The notes under the pieces are model-generated. The model was given only the letters and a program-made list of their open reading frames with translations, had not been told where the DNA came from and ran no database searches. Positions 21,906 to 31,580 of a DNA stretch of 64,000 bases are shown here, in pieces. Positions within the stretch are counted from its first letter, which is position 1; each line of letters begins with the position of its first letter. The position numbers and the translations under genes are program-made. The stretch is from Strigamia acuminata (taxonomy: Eukaryota; Arthropoda; Chilopoda; Geophilomorpha; Linotaeniidae), in contig OX442318.1 in assembly GCA_949358305.1 (NCBI GenBank), positions 6,000,501 to 6,064,500 of the forward strand, given 5' to 3'.

Positions 21906-22103
21906 TGTTAACAATGTTGCTGCCATCTAAAAACAACAAAAGTTGATATTTTCAGCATATCTTGTCATTCATTCGATAGGTGCGTTGAGTTTAAACTTAC
22001 ACTGAGAAAACTTGAAGCATTTAGCAAAAACAAGTCAGATGCATTTATGCCTATGCGAGTGTTGACAAGTCGCTCGCTTAAAAGCATATAATTAACATAA
22101 TAT
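21893..22103 (-). pseudogene. Gr4: gustatory-receptor exons broken by the Copia insertion
   Basis: Exon 3 start at 21926 (LLTYVIV, then fused to Gr3 sequence) and an exon 2 copy ending at 22001 (RLVNTRIGINASDLFLLNAS). The 5' part of exon 2 and its acceptor lie at 26848-26868, on the other side of the Copia element; joined across it the exon would begin MEYYVNYMLLSERL. So the element sits inside coding sequence. The first exon is missing further upstream, where a Tc1 copy begins. Confidence 0.75.
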
Positions 22104-22330
22104 TGTTATAATCGTGTGTGTCACCAGGCCGAATATGAATAAATCCCGAATGAGGGTCTCCGACCGCTAGGGGGAGTTGGTTGTATTTTCGGGTCACGGC
22201 GGATGACGTGACGTAAACGTGACTTCCGGTCACTTGTTCTTCTGGAGACGCGTGCTCTGTATATGCCGTGCGAAAAAAACCCCTCATATCTTTTCATCCG
22301 AAGTTGTCCAGTCTTTTCCCAAATACAACA
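22104..22330 (+). repeat. Copia 5' LTR
   Basis: 227 bp, TG...CA ends, contains an ACGTGACGTAAACGTGAC block resembling CRE-type sites. Confidence 0.93.
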
Positions 22331-22332
22331 AA

Positions 22333-22344
22333 GGGTTATGGGCC
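22333..22344 (+). other. Copia primer binding site, initiator tRNA-Met internal half
   Basis: GGGTTATGGGCC starts 2 bp after the 5' LTR. It complements the anticodon-loop region of initiator tRNA-Met (GGCCCATAACCC), the half-molecule primer known for Drosophila copia, and not the tRNA 3' end. Confidence 0.75.
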
Positions 22345-22483
22345 ACAGCATCTAACACTGCGTGAGTTTTTACATCTCGTATCGATTTTCCGGGCGTTTT
22401 GACGAAGGAGTGACCACTGACCGGACCACGAGACGTTAGGCCTAATTTCCAACGCGTGGTAGATCGCCAATCAACCTTCAAAA

Positions 22484-25400
22484 ATGGCGGACAGAGATGC
22501 GATGAGGATCGAAAAGCTGGAGGATGAAAACTACGCCACGTGGGCGTTCAAAATGCGAGTATTCCTGAAGAAGTCGGAATGGTGGACGGTCATCGTTGAC
22601 GAAGCACCAGTGAACGGAGCAGCGGCGGCGAGGAACGCGTGGCGTGGCAAGGACGAAAAAGCCATGAACGCAATCGTCCAGGCCCTGTCGCCAGCACAGA
22701 CAGTGTACGTGATAAACAAAGACACGGCACGCGAATGCTGGGAGAAATTGGAGGAAATCCACCGAGGGCGAGCGCGCCAAAGACAGACTATTTTGCGCCG
22801 AGAGCTGACCAAAACGAGGTGGGAAAAAGCTGAGACGGCCACGAAGTTCCTGCAACGTGTGGAGTCGACGGTGAACCAGTTACGAGCTGTTGGCGGCGAA
22901 ATTTCGGAGCAAGAGGTGGGAACTTTAATAATACAAAACCTGCCAAAACCATACCACAGCATCCAGAGAGCGTTTGACATGTGCGACGAAGATGAAGTGA
23001 CGATGGTCAAGCTGCGGCACATGATCATACAGGAGGAATCGCGACAAACTGGAGACGATGAAGTGGTCGAGAAACTGCATAAAGTGAACCTGTCCAGCCG
23101 CACGAAGAACAACTATCGGGGCGGCGAACGGAACGGTGACCACGACGGAAAACGAGACCTGAAAAACGTAAGATGTTTCAATTGCCAGAAATTCGGGCAC
23201 ATGGCCAGAAATTGTCGCAGCCAGAAGGAGAGCGAGGGACGACGCGATAACAATTCCAAGCAGTCGAGAGGAAATGCCAAGAAGGAACAGCAGCCAGACG
23301 CCACCGCCAGGGCTGTGAAAGACAGACCAGAGTTTGCATTTCAGGTCAGAATCGACCAAACGGAAGGACGGCAGTGGAACCTCGACTCCGGAGCGACGAG
23401 GCACATGACGGCGAACAGGGACTTTCTCGAATCGTTCGTGGCAGATGACGGAAGTCGAAAGGTGACGCTGGCAGATGGGCGCCAAATCCCAATCATGGGC
23501 TGCGGAAACGTGAAATTCATTACGAACGACGCTGACTTGATCGCGAAGGAGGTATTATACATTCCTGATTTAAATGACAATTTGATTTCGGTGCCAAAAC
23601 TCGACGACGCGGGTTTACTCGTTGCTTTCGGAAGCGGGAAGTGTACGATATCGAGCGGGGACCGAGTGATAATGACTGCTACAAAGATCGGGGACGTGTA
23701 TAGACTGAACGTGGAGACCGTGGTGGCCGCGCAGGCGAACACGTGCCAACAATCGACCGAGATCGATGTGTGGCACAACCGAATGTGCCACTTGAACACG
23801 GGAACACTGGCGAAAATGCACGAAACGGGTGCAGTTTACGGTTTGGGGCCAATACAGAAGGACGGGCGGGCATGCGACGAGTGTGCAGCCGGGAAGATGG
23901 CCAGAAAACCATTCAAAACGATCGTGAGCGACCAATCGACCAAAATATTGGAACTCGTGCACATGGATCTGTGCGGGCCGCTGACAGAGACGATTGGCGG
24001 CAGCCGATATTTGTTTTTGCTAATAGACGACTTCAGTCGCAAAATGTTTGTCTATTTTATTAGGTCGAAGTCGGACGTTTTCGAGAACTTTAAGGAGTTT
24101 GTGGCGGCTGTGGAACGCGAAACCGACACGAAACTTAAACGTATCCGATCCGACAACGGAGGCGAGTTCGTCAACCACGAAATGGGCGAGTTCATGAAGT
24201 CGAACGGCGTCCACCACGAGCTTACGGTGCCATTCTCACCTGCCCAAAACGGCATCGCTGAACGCGGCAACAGAACGCTGATGGAGGCAGCACGCACGAT
24301 GCTGACGGCGGCGGCTTTGCCTTCCAAATTCTGGGCGGAGGCAGTCGCGACGGCCGCACACGTGCGCAACAGATGCTCGACAAGAGGAAACGGGGACAGG
24401 ATTCCACAAGAACTTTGGAGCGGACGGAAGCAGCAAGTTGGCTATTTTCGAATATTTGGCTGTGCTGCGCAGATGTGGATCCATAATTCCAAACGAAAGA
24501 AATTGGACGCGAAGTCGAAACCTGTCATTTTTATGGGTTACTGCGTCAACAGAAAGGGCTACCGAGTCTACGACCCGAAAACTGAGAAGCTAGAGCCGAC
24601 ACGCGACTTGAAATTCAACGAGGCGAGATGGGGCGGAGAAATGCTGACTTCGCCTCAGGGTTCGAATTTCGTGTCGCCGTACGACGCCGAGCAAGAGACC
24701 GGGGAGCAGACAACAGACAATCCAGAGCCCAACGAAACGGACAACGGTGCCACCGAAGACGAGGAGTCCACCACTGGAAACGGAGACGGAGACGACGAAG
24801 AAGCTAACGAAAACACGACAACACGCAAATCAAAGCGCATCAAGAGGAAGCCAGACCGACTGGTGGTGCAGCCAAGAGGCGCCACATACTGCAAGAGCGT
24901 GAAGCACGTCGAGCCAAACACCGTGGTCCAAGCACAGGACTCTCCGGAACACAAGAAGTGGGAAAGCGCGATCCAGGAGGAACTGAAATCTCACGAGGAA
25001 TTCAAGACGTGGAGACTGGTGAAAAGAGCCGTTGCAACAAATGTGCTGAAGTCAAGATGGGTTTTTAAAATCAAAAAGAACCAGCAGGGCGAGATCGAGC
25101 GTTACAAAGCCAGATTGGTGGCCGTCGGATGCGGACAACGGCCGGGACTGGATTACGAGGACACATACTCACCTGTAATGCGACTTGCGAGCCTGCGACT
25201 ACTTCTAGCCATTGCTGTCCAACAAAATTGGCGAGTACGACAATACGACGTGAAAACAGCGTACCTGCACGGGAAACTGCTTGAGAAGGTGTACATGGAG
25301 CAGCCACCCGGGAACGAGGAACGAGACCGAGAAGAGTGGGTGTGCGAGCTTCTAAAAGCCATCTACGGACTCAAACAGGCCGGACGCACATGGTACCTGA

Positions 25401-26449
25401 CACTCGACAAAATACTCAGAAAAAATGGATTTCGGCGACTATACGCGGATGAAGGCGTGTACGTGCTCAACAATCAAAGCGGGACAACAATATTGGGGAT
25501 TTTCGTCGACGACATGCTGAACGTGACGTCAAATATCGGGATCGAAGATTGGACGGCGGACTTGCTGAGAAAATCGGTCGAAATCAAGGATTTAGGCACA
25601 CCAACGAGAATTTTGGGGCTTGACGTGGAATGCGACATCGAAAATGGATCGATCACCGTGTCGCAAGAAGCCTATATCGAGGAGGTGTTGGAAAGTTTCC
25701 AGATGGGGCCATGCAAACCAGTGTCGACGCCGATGGTCAAACACGACCAACCGAAGCCCGAAGACGACGTAAATCCAGACGAGGTGCCGTACCAGAGCCT
25801 GATGGGGTCGCTAATGTACCTCGTGCAGGGAACGAGACCGGACATCGCTTACGCAACTCACTACCTGTGCCGATACAATCACAGCCACGGATTGTCCCAC
25901 TGGAAGATGGGAAAGAGGATTTTGCGTTACCTGAAGGGGACGAAGGGGAAGAAGTTGCGATTCGTACGAAACGAAGAACAGATGACGGGATACGTGGACG
26001 CGAGCTGGAATTGCAACACCGAGGATGCAAAATCGACAACCGGATTTATTTTTCTACTTGCAGGGGCCGGCGTAGTATGGAAGTCATCGAAGCAAACGTG
26101 TGTCGGGATGTCGAGCTGCGAATCCGAATTCATCGCCATTAGCGAGGCGGTAAAAGAAGGACTTTGGCTCAAGAAATTTCTGGAAGAGCTGGGGCTGAAC
26201 GAATTGATGGGGGACGCTGCGAGGCTGTACACCGACAGCGAGTCGGCCGAGATGTTGGCACGAGGACTGGCGCAGCATCAGCGGTCGAAACACATTAATT
26301 TGCGCTATTGTTTTATAAAGGACGAGGTCGAGAACGGAGAAGTGGAGTTGCTGCACGCGGGAACCGACAAGATGGTCGCGGATATGCTGACGAAGGCGGT
26401 GACTTTGCAGAAGCAGTGCTGGTGTTCAAAGATGTGTGGACTGGATTAA
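22484..26449 (+). CDS. Copia gag-pol polyprotein
   Basis: A single 1,321-aa frame with all Copia domains in order: gag domain (LEDENYATWAFKMR, from about residue 10), CCHC zinc knuckle CFNCQKFGHMARNC (about 230), aspartic protease LDSGATRHM (about 300), pre-integrase zinc finger (H-x-H ... CDEC, about 430-470), integrase with D of HMDLCGPL (about 493), D of RSDNGGEF (about 555) and E of NGIAERGN (about 590), reverse transcriptase with YDVKTAYLHGKL and FVDDML (about 1007), and RNase H with DASW, SCESE and YTDSES. There is no stop or frameshift, so the element may be active. The integrase-before-RT order is diagnostic of Copia (Ty1-type). Start chosen at the first ATG after the leader. Confidence 0.96.
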   Translation: MADRDAMRIEKLEDENYATWAFKMRVFLKKSEWWTVIVDEAPVNGAAAARNAWRGKDEKAMNAIVQALSPAQTVYVINKDTARECWEKLEEIHRGRARQRQTILRRELTKTRWEKAETATKFLQRVESTVNQLRAVGGEISEQEVGTLIIQNLPKPYHSIQRAFDMCDEDEVTMVKLRHMIIQEESRQTGDDEVVEKLHKVNLSSRTKNNYRGGERNGDHDGKRDLKNVRCFNCQKFGHMARNCRSQKESEGRRDNNSKQSRGNAKKEQQPDATARAVKDRPEFAFQVRIDQTEGRQWNLDSGATRHMTANRDFLESFVADDGSRKVTLADGRQIPIMGCGNVKFITNDADLIAKEVLYIPDLNDNLISVPKLDDAGLLVAFGSGKCTISSGDRVIMTATKIGDVYRLNVETVVAAQANTCQQSTEIDVWHNRMCHLNTGTLAKMHETGAVYGLGPIQKDGRACDECAAGKMARKPFKTIVSDQSTKILELVHMDLCGPLTETIGGSRYLFLLIDDFSRKMFVYFIRSKSDVFENFKEFVAAVERETDTKLKRIRSDNGGEFVNHEMGEFMKSNGVHHELTVPFSPAQNGIAERGNRTLMEAARTMLTAAALPSKFWAEAVATAAHVRNRCSTRGNGDRIPQELWSGRKQQVGYFRIFGCAAQMWIHNSKRKKLDAKSKPVIFMGYCVNRKGYRVYDPKTEKLEPTRDLKFNEARWGGEMLTSPQGSNFVSPYDAEQETGEQTTDNPEPNETDNGATEDEESTTGNGDGDDEEANENTTTRKSKRIKRKPDRLVVQPRGATYCKSVKHVEPNTVVQAQDSPEHKKWESAIQEELKSHEEFKTWRLVKRAVATNVLKSRWVFKIKKNQQGEIERYKARLVAVGCGQRPGLDYEDTYSPVMRLASLRLLLAIAVQQNWRVRQYDVKTAYLHGKLLEKVYMEQPPGNEERDREEWVCELLKAIYGLKQAGRTWYLTLDKILRKNGFRRLYADEGVYVLNNQSGTTILGIFVDDMLNVTSNIGIEDWTADLLRKSVEIKDLGTPTRILGLDVECDIENGSITVSQEAYIEEVLESFQMGPCKPVSTPMVKHDQPKPEDDVNPDEVPYQSLMGSLMYLVQGTRPDIAYATHYLCRYNHSHGLSHWKMGKRILRYLKGTKGKKLRFVRNEEQMTGYVDASWNCNTEDAKSTTGFIFLLAGAGVVWKSSKQTCVGMSSCESEFIAISEAVKEGLWLKKFLEELGLNELMGDAARLYTDSESAEMLARGLAQHQRSKHINLRYCFIKDEVENGEVELLHAGTDKMVADMLTKAVTLQKQCWCSKMCGLD

Positions 26450-26620
26450 TATTTTTCGTATTTCATATGTCTTGCAGCAATGTTATATTTCTTGGTCTTT
26501 TATTATTCGATTGTATTAGTGTATTTCTGTTATTACTTGCCCATTTTTAGTTTTTAGTAATGTCATTCATTGATTTTGTATTTGTTTGTTTTTACACATT
26601 GACCAGGTGAAGAAGGTGTA

Positions 26621-26847
26621 TGTTATAATCGTGTGTGTCACCAGGCCGAATATGAATAAATCCCGAATGAGGGTCTCCGACCGCTAGGGGGAGTTGGTTG
26701 TATTTTCGGGTCACGGCGGATGACGTGACGTAAACGTGACTTCCGGTCACTTGTTCTTCTGGAGACGCGTGCTCTGTATATGCCGTGCGAAAAAAACCCC
26801 TCATATCTTTTCATCCGAAGTTGTCCAGTCTTTTCCCAAATACAACA
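26621..26847 (+). repeat. Copia 3' LTR
   Basis: 227 bp, same length and (by eye) same sequence as the 5' LTR; preceded by a purine-rich stretch GGTGAAGAAGGTG. Confidence 0.93.
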
Positions 26848-26908
26848 AATATTCCATCTACAAAATAGAAATAATGGTTGAATAAAATAACAATAGTATT
26901 TTGCTATT

Positions 26909-28576
26909 ATACAGTGGGGGGCAAAAGTAAGTTTACAAACGCATCGTGTTGATTCTCCCGGCTGTATCTCAGGAAAAAAGAGAGGAGAATTAATGAAATT
27001 TTAACTGGATGCTTGTATAACATCCTACTTTATTCACCTAAAATTTTATCAAAATCTATCCATTAGTTTCTGAGAAAAAAATTTGTTTGTGAAGTGACAT
27101 TAAAAAGTAAGAGGCAAAAGTAAGTTTACATACCCATTATCCACAAACAATTAGCCATTCACATTATAAAATATTTGGCAAATATTAAAATTTATCCATA
27201 AACACATGTGTAGTCACTCATACACTTCATTAAAACATCCAAACCACAAGCAATGCCATTGTGAAACACTGAGCAATTGCCTTGACTTCATGCTTAGAAT
27301 TATTTTTCTGCTGAAATATCCATGTCAAAGGCAGTTTATCATCTGCAAATGGAAGCATAACAGTCCTCCAATACTTTTTTATAAGTATACAACCCGCACC
27401 CATGTGTATTGGGCCGCCTGTATTTTTTGATGTTGCAAAAAAGAAAATCGTACATTTCAAACTCAAAAAAAAGTTTTTAATCAAAATAAATAAATGCAAC
27501 TTGTAGAACAAACATTGGGCTTTATTTTTAAAAAAAAAATAAAATTTTAATTTAAATGGGCCAAAAGTTATGGCCATTTGAATTTGCGCTACTTGGCACA
27601 AGTGTAATGGGCCACCACGCTAATTGCCTCAAGTGAGTTGGGCCGGCAGAAAAAGCTTAGCACCACATCCAAAAAATCACACAAAAAACCGGTTTCTTCG
27701 GAAAATCATTGTTTATTTGAACAATACTTTACAATATTTTGTTGGATAACCAAAATTTTGTACGTGAAAAGTCAAAACCTAAATGTGATGGGTTAGGAAA
27801 ACTGAGCAATTGACTTGACTTTATGTTTAGAATCATTTTCCTGCTGAACCGATACACATACAGGAAACCATCCCCAAGCCATTTTACTATTGGGATGGCT
27901 TGAGGATGGTTTCCTCTATGTGTATCGGTCCACAACATTAAATTAAGGGTATCATGGACCAATATACTTTTAAAAAAGTGTTGGAGGATTGTTACGCTTC
28001 CATTTGCAGATGATAAACTGCCTTCGACATGGATATTTCAGCAGGAAAATGATTCTAAACATAAAGTCAAGTCAATTGCTCAGTTTTCCTAACCCATCAC
28101 ATTTAGGTTTTGACTTTTCACATACAAAATTTTGGTTATCCAACAAAATATTGTAAAGTATTGTTCAAATAAACAATGATTTTCTGAAGAAACCGGTTTT
28201 TTGTGTGATTTTTTGGATGTGGTGCTAAGCTTTTTCTGCCGGCCCAACTCACTTGAGGCAATTAGCGTGGTGGCCCAATACACTTGTGCCAAGTAGCGCA
28301 AATTCAAATGGCCATAACTTTTGGCCCATTTAAGTTAAAATTTTATTTTTTTTTTAAAAATAAAGCCCATTGTTTGTTCTACAAGTTGCATTTATTTATT
28401 TTGATTAAAAACTTTTTTTTGAGTTCGAAATGTATGATTTTCTTTTTTGCAACATAAAAAATACAGGCGTCCCAATACACATGGGTGCGGGCTAGTATTT
28501 GTCCACGATACCCTTAATTTAATGTTGTGGACCGATACCCATATGGAAAAACCATCCCAATAGTAAAATGGCTTGG
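26909..28576. mobile_element. Rearranged, palindromic Tc1-like element
   Basis: The left end starts TACAGTGGGGGGCAAAAGTA with a GCAAAAGTAAGTTTACA sub-repeat again near 27113, as in Tc1 elements with internal direct repeats. Transposase pieces around the second catalytic Asp occur three times: minus strand at about 27380-27280 (LPLTWIFQQKNNSKH), minus near 27850-27790, and plus at about 27990-28085 (TWIFQQENDSKH). In both clear copies the catalytic D is changed (K or E). Long inverted arms (about 27385-27847 against 28040-28493) and an inner hairpin (27849-27928) make a complex palindrome. No intact transposase and no right terminal repeat. Confidence 0.7.
27849..27928. repeat. Inner hairpin of the Tc1 palindrome
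   Basis: CCGATACACAT...GTGTATCGG arms of about 35 bp with a loop of a few bases around 27885-27890; a further inverted copy of this block lies at 28497-28575. Confidence 0.8.
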
Positions 28577-28741
28577 GGATTCGAACCAAATGTGTGAAGT
28601 TCACAAGAATTAAAAGAAGAATTTTTGACCGAATAACTATGAAAAACATCAACATTGACCGGAAAGCTAGAAAAATATTTCCCTTGTTTTTTCTCATTTT
28701 CAATATTGTATTTTGGACCGTATATATGTAAAAAGCACGCA
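28577..28741 (+). pseudogene. L9: orphan TM4 exon of an L14-type channel gene
   Basis: TTCGAACCAAATGTGTGAAG onward matches L14 exon 8 (58891-59042) closely: RIKRRIFDRITMKNINIDRK, then TM4 FFLIFNIVFW and stop TAA at 28739-28741, followed by the same 3' UTR start. The splice acceptor and all upstream exons are replaced by the rearranged Tc1 element. Confidence 0.85.
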
Positions 28742-28772
28742 TTAATAATTTTTAATTTCTTGACAAAGAATA

Positions 28773-29481
28773 AACCTTTTATTTAGCATGACATGAATGG
28801 TTGGGTCTGTGTGTTTCAACCTCCGGTTTTGGTAATTTGTCCGAAAATGTCAGCAATTTGGACCTTTTATAAATGATTTATACATGCGCACAAAAGTGGC
28901 GCCCAATATGGGGCGCCACTTTTGTATTTTTGCCCTCAAGAACAAAACCACAAGGCCAAGAGTTGTACCTAAAACCTCATTCCTTTCTCACTTCATAACA
29001 GAATTGAAAATTCTTTATTAACATTACCTGGTCAACCGTTGCTAGGAGAAAATATGGAAGCTGCTGATGCTTTATACATGAGATTGTACTTCCTAACTGT
29101 GCTCAAACCTCCACAATTCCTTGTGATGCAAATACACCACAATGCCTCTCCTCAGAATTCTTTAAAAACTAAAGTAAATAAAATAAAACGTTGAAAGTCT
29201 AAGATGGTTCCACCTGGAATACAAACATGGAGCCGATACACTAATTTGCTTGCTTGTTATTCACCGGATCGTGTGGTAGTAAGCTTAACTGGTCAATGTA
29301 ATTTCTCCTTTTCCCTCGTAAAAATGGAATTTCCAGTTTAACTTTTGTGTTTAACATCGATTGGTAGTTTCATAAGCAAAAGTTAAACTTTCCGTTGAAA
29401 GCTACAACTATTCAATAAATTGATTCCACAAAATGTAGTTACCGTACGTTCCTTCCATACGAGCCCATAAACTTGAAATTT
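28773..29481. other. Spacer L9-L10
   Basis: Contains an 11-bp inverted repeat AAAGTGGCGCC/GGCGCCACTTT around 28895-28924. From about 29160 it is a third copy of the L5-L6 spacer (ACGTTGAAAGTCTAAGATGG). No gene seen. Confidence 0.5.
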
Positions 29482-29495
29482 TTTACCATAGAAAC
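29482..29495 (+). promoter_or_regulatory. RFX X-box-like motif before L10
   Basis: TTTACCATAGAAAC, 13 of 14 positions, 55 bp before the L10 ATG. Confidence 0.6.
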
Positions 29496-29550
29496 ATCAA
29501 CAGTCAAAACACTCAGCTACTTGATCTGCAAAAGAAACGCTGGATTAAAA

Positions 29551-31331
29551 ATGCTCTTTTTACTTTACTGTTTTTATTGTGTTAATGGCCTCACAAACGG
29601 ATTAAGGTAATTTCTCTTATCAAGTCAATCACCCATTAACAATTATACAACTCTAACAAACATTTCAATAGTGATGAAAAAAAAACTAATCTTATCCCAG
29701 AAAATTATACAACTATACGACCAAAAAGTGGTGGTGAGTTTGGTTAATTTTTACATAGAACATCATTTTTTAAACTTGAGTTAATTTGTTTAATCAAATA
29801 ATTTTCAATAAAAATATTGTTTAATCGAAGAGCCCATCGTTATAATCTGGGATTTTAAAATAAATTTAATATCTAACTTGGATTTAAAGCATATGGTGTG
29901 TAAAGAATTGTTAAGCTAAAAACGAAATGTCTCATCGTAACCTATTCAATCAATTTTTGGTAGGAATTCACTGCTGATCTTACAATTACCGCTTATTGGG
30001 AAGATGTAGAGTTAACAGCGCATTCCACAGACCTAATTCACTTACCATCTGCTGTAGCAAAAAAATTGTGGTATCCTTGGATGGAATTCCTGAATTGCAA
30101 AAGTTGTGACGCTGATATCATCGATCCCAATAAAAATACATTGCTCCTTGTTGGTCAAATGATTGCGGTGCAATACAGGCGAGTTAAGGATATTTAATGT
30201 TAACCGACCATTCTGAATCTAATTTTCAACTATTTTCAGGAAATCAATCAAATTTATCTGCATCTTTGATTTTAGTAGTTATCCCTTTGATAAACAGCAA
30301 TGTAATATTGATGTACGGCTTTGTAAGTATCTAAGTAAAGGTTATATTCACCTTTTGAATATTTACTTAATCAAGTGAGAACTAAATTATGAAAAAACAT
30401 TTTATTGAATATTTTTCACGACATCAAAGTCTAACTTTCTGAATTTTGTTTTTACAATAGCTGATATGAATGGTCCTGTGAATATTTCTTTCCCGACAAA
30501 TTTAGATAAAGACATGTTAGTACCACCAGCATACAGGCTCGATAGCTTCGAACAACTGTTAATACTCTGTAAAAATTACACTTTGAACGGCAAGTTCTTA
30601 CCATAGGAATTAACAGCTTTAGTGACAGTTCTTTCTTTTACAGAAATGGACATTTGCTTCAGGTATATCTTTGTTTTCAAAAGAATCCCAACTCAACACG
30701 TAATGCTACTCTTCATACCAAGTATGCTTATCGTGCTGCTTTCATGGATATCATTCTGGTTGAAAATAGAACCGGCAGCCCCAAGAGTTGCACTTGGTCT
30801 GACATCACTACTCACGCTAGCAACTCAATTCAGCTCTGCAGAAAAAGATTTACCTTCCGTGGCAACCATCAAAGCGTTAGATATATGGATGTTTGTTTGC
30901 ATTTTTATGGTTTTTGCATCCATGATAGTTTTAGCAATAGCTTACTGTTCTCACCAGTTGCAAATGCAGAAAACCACCAACCTAATTGGTTATACACCAC
31001 AGTTTACTAACCAAAGAACACAACCAGACAAACCAACAGACAATGTAAGAATGAGAAAATATTTTAGTCAGTAGTTAGTCAGTAGTCTGCATAAGTTAGA
31101 GCTTTAAAAAGATATAATGAATGCAATTTAATTAGATTTTTACATTTTCTTTTCAAGGATGCTCGGAATAAAAGCAAAAGAAAGATCTACACAACAACCT
31201 TAAGAAGAATCTTTAAGCGAATCTTAAAGCGAATTGATGTAAAAAACATCAACATCGATTCGAAAGCTAGAAAAATATTTCCCTTGTTGTTTCTCATTTT
31301 CAATGTTGCATTTTGGATCATTTACACTTAA
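29551..31331 (+). CDS. L10: glycine-receptor-like Cys-loop ion channel subunit
   Basis: 394 aa from exons 29551-29606, 29672-29733, 29831-29895, 29964-30178, 30240-30322, 30461-30589, 30644-31044 and 31158-31331. Signal peptide, NCKSCD, Cys-loop (CIFDFSSYPFDKQQC), loop C pair, TM1 (LSWISFWLKIEP), TM2 (APRVALGLTSLLTLATQF), TM3 and TM4. Two oddities: the tryptophan that starts exon 6 in all paralogues (WNGP) is Met here (DMNGP), and the loop before the pore has P for L/E (EPAAPRV). The pre-TM4 helix has the doubled basic block. Introns 4 and 6 use GC donors. Sister of L6 and L15. Confidence 0.87.
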
Positions 31332-31435
31332 ACATCAATTAAGTCACATTATTGATCATATATCAATAATGTGTAATTTTTCGACCAAGAAAAAAGCTTT
31401 TTCTCATTCAAGTTCAGACTAAAAACTAAATCATT

Positions 31436-31580
31436 AAGTGGTGGCAAATTTGGTTAATTTTTAAACTAAGCATCATTTTTAATTAGTTAGTTTTAATTAG
31501 AGTTAATCAAATAATAAATTTCATTAAAAATATTTTTTTTTTCCCCAGAGCCAACCATTGTAGACTGGGATCTTGCACCT
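31436..31580 (+). pseudogene. L11: intron 2 and exon 3 stub of a channel gene
   Basis: AGTGGTGGCAAATTTGG followed by an intron 2 copy and the first 30 bp of exon 3 (31551-31580, EPTIVDWDLA). The Gypsy element starts inside this exon. The sequence right of the Gypsy element does not continue exon 3, so the stub was already truncated or has been rearranged. Confidence 0.7.

Larger units (their letters stand above)
22104..26847 (+). mobile_element. Full-length young Copia LTR retrotransposon
   Basis: 4,744 bp flanked by the 5-bp target duplication AATAT (22099-22103 and 26848-26852). LTRs of 227 bp start TGTTATAATC and end ATACAACA; by eye they are identical. The primer site follows the 5' LTR and one long open reading frame fills the interior. 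All features say the insertion is very recent. Base composition is much richer in GC than the surrounding DNA. Confidence 0.95.

Noticed and set aside
22531-26356. Numerous minus-strand frames of 60 to 193 aa across the Copia polyprotein
   Set aside because: Antisense shadows of a GC-rich 1,321-aa coding frame with complete Copia domains.
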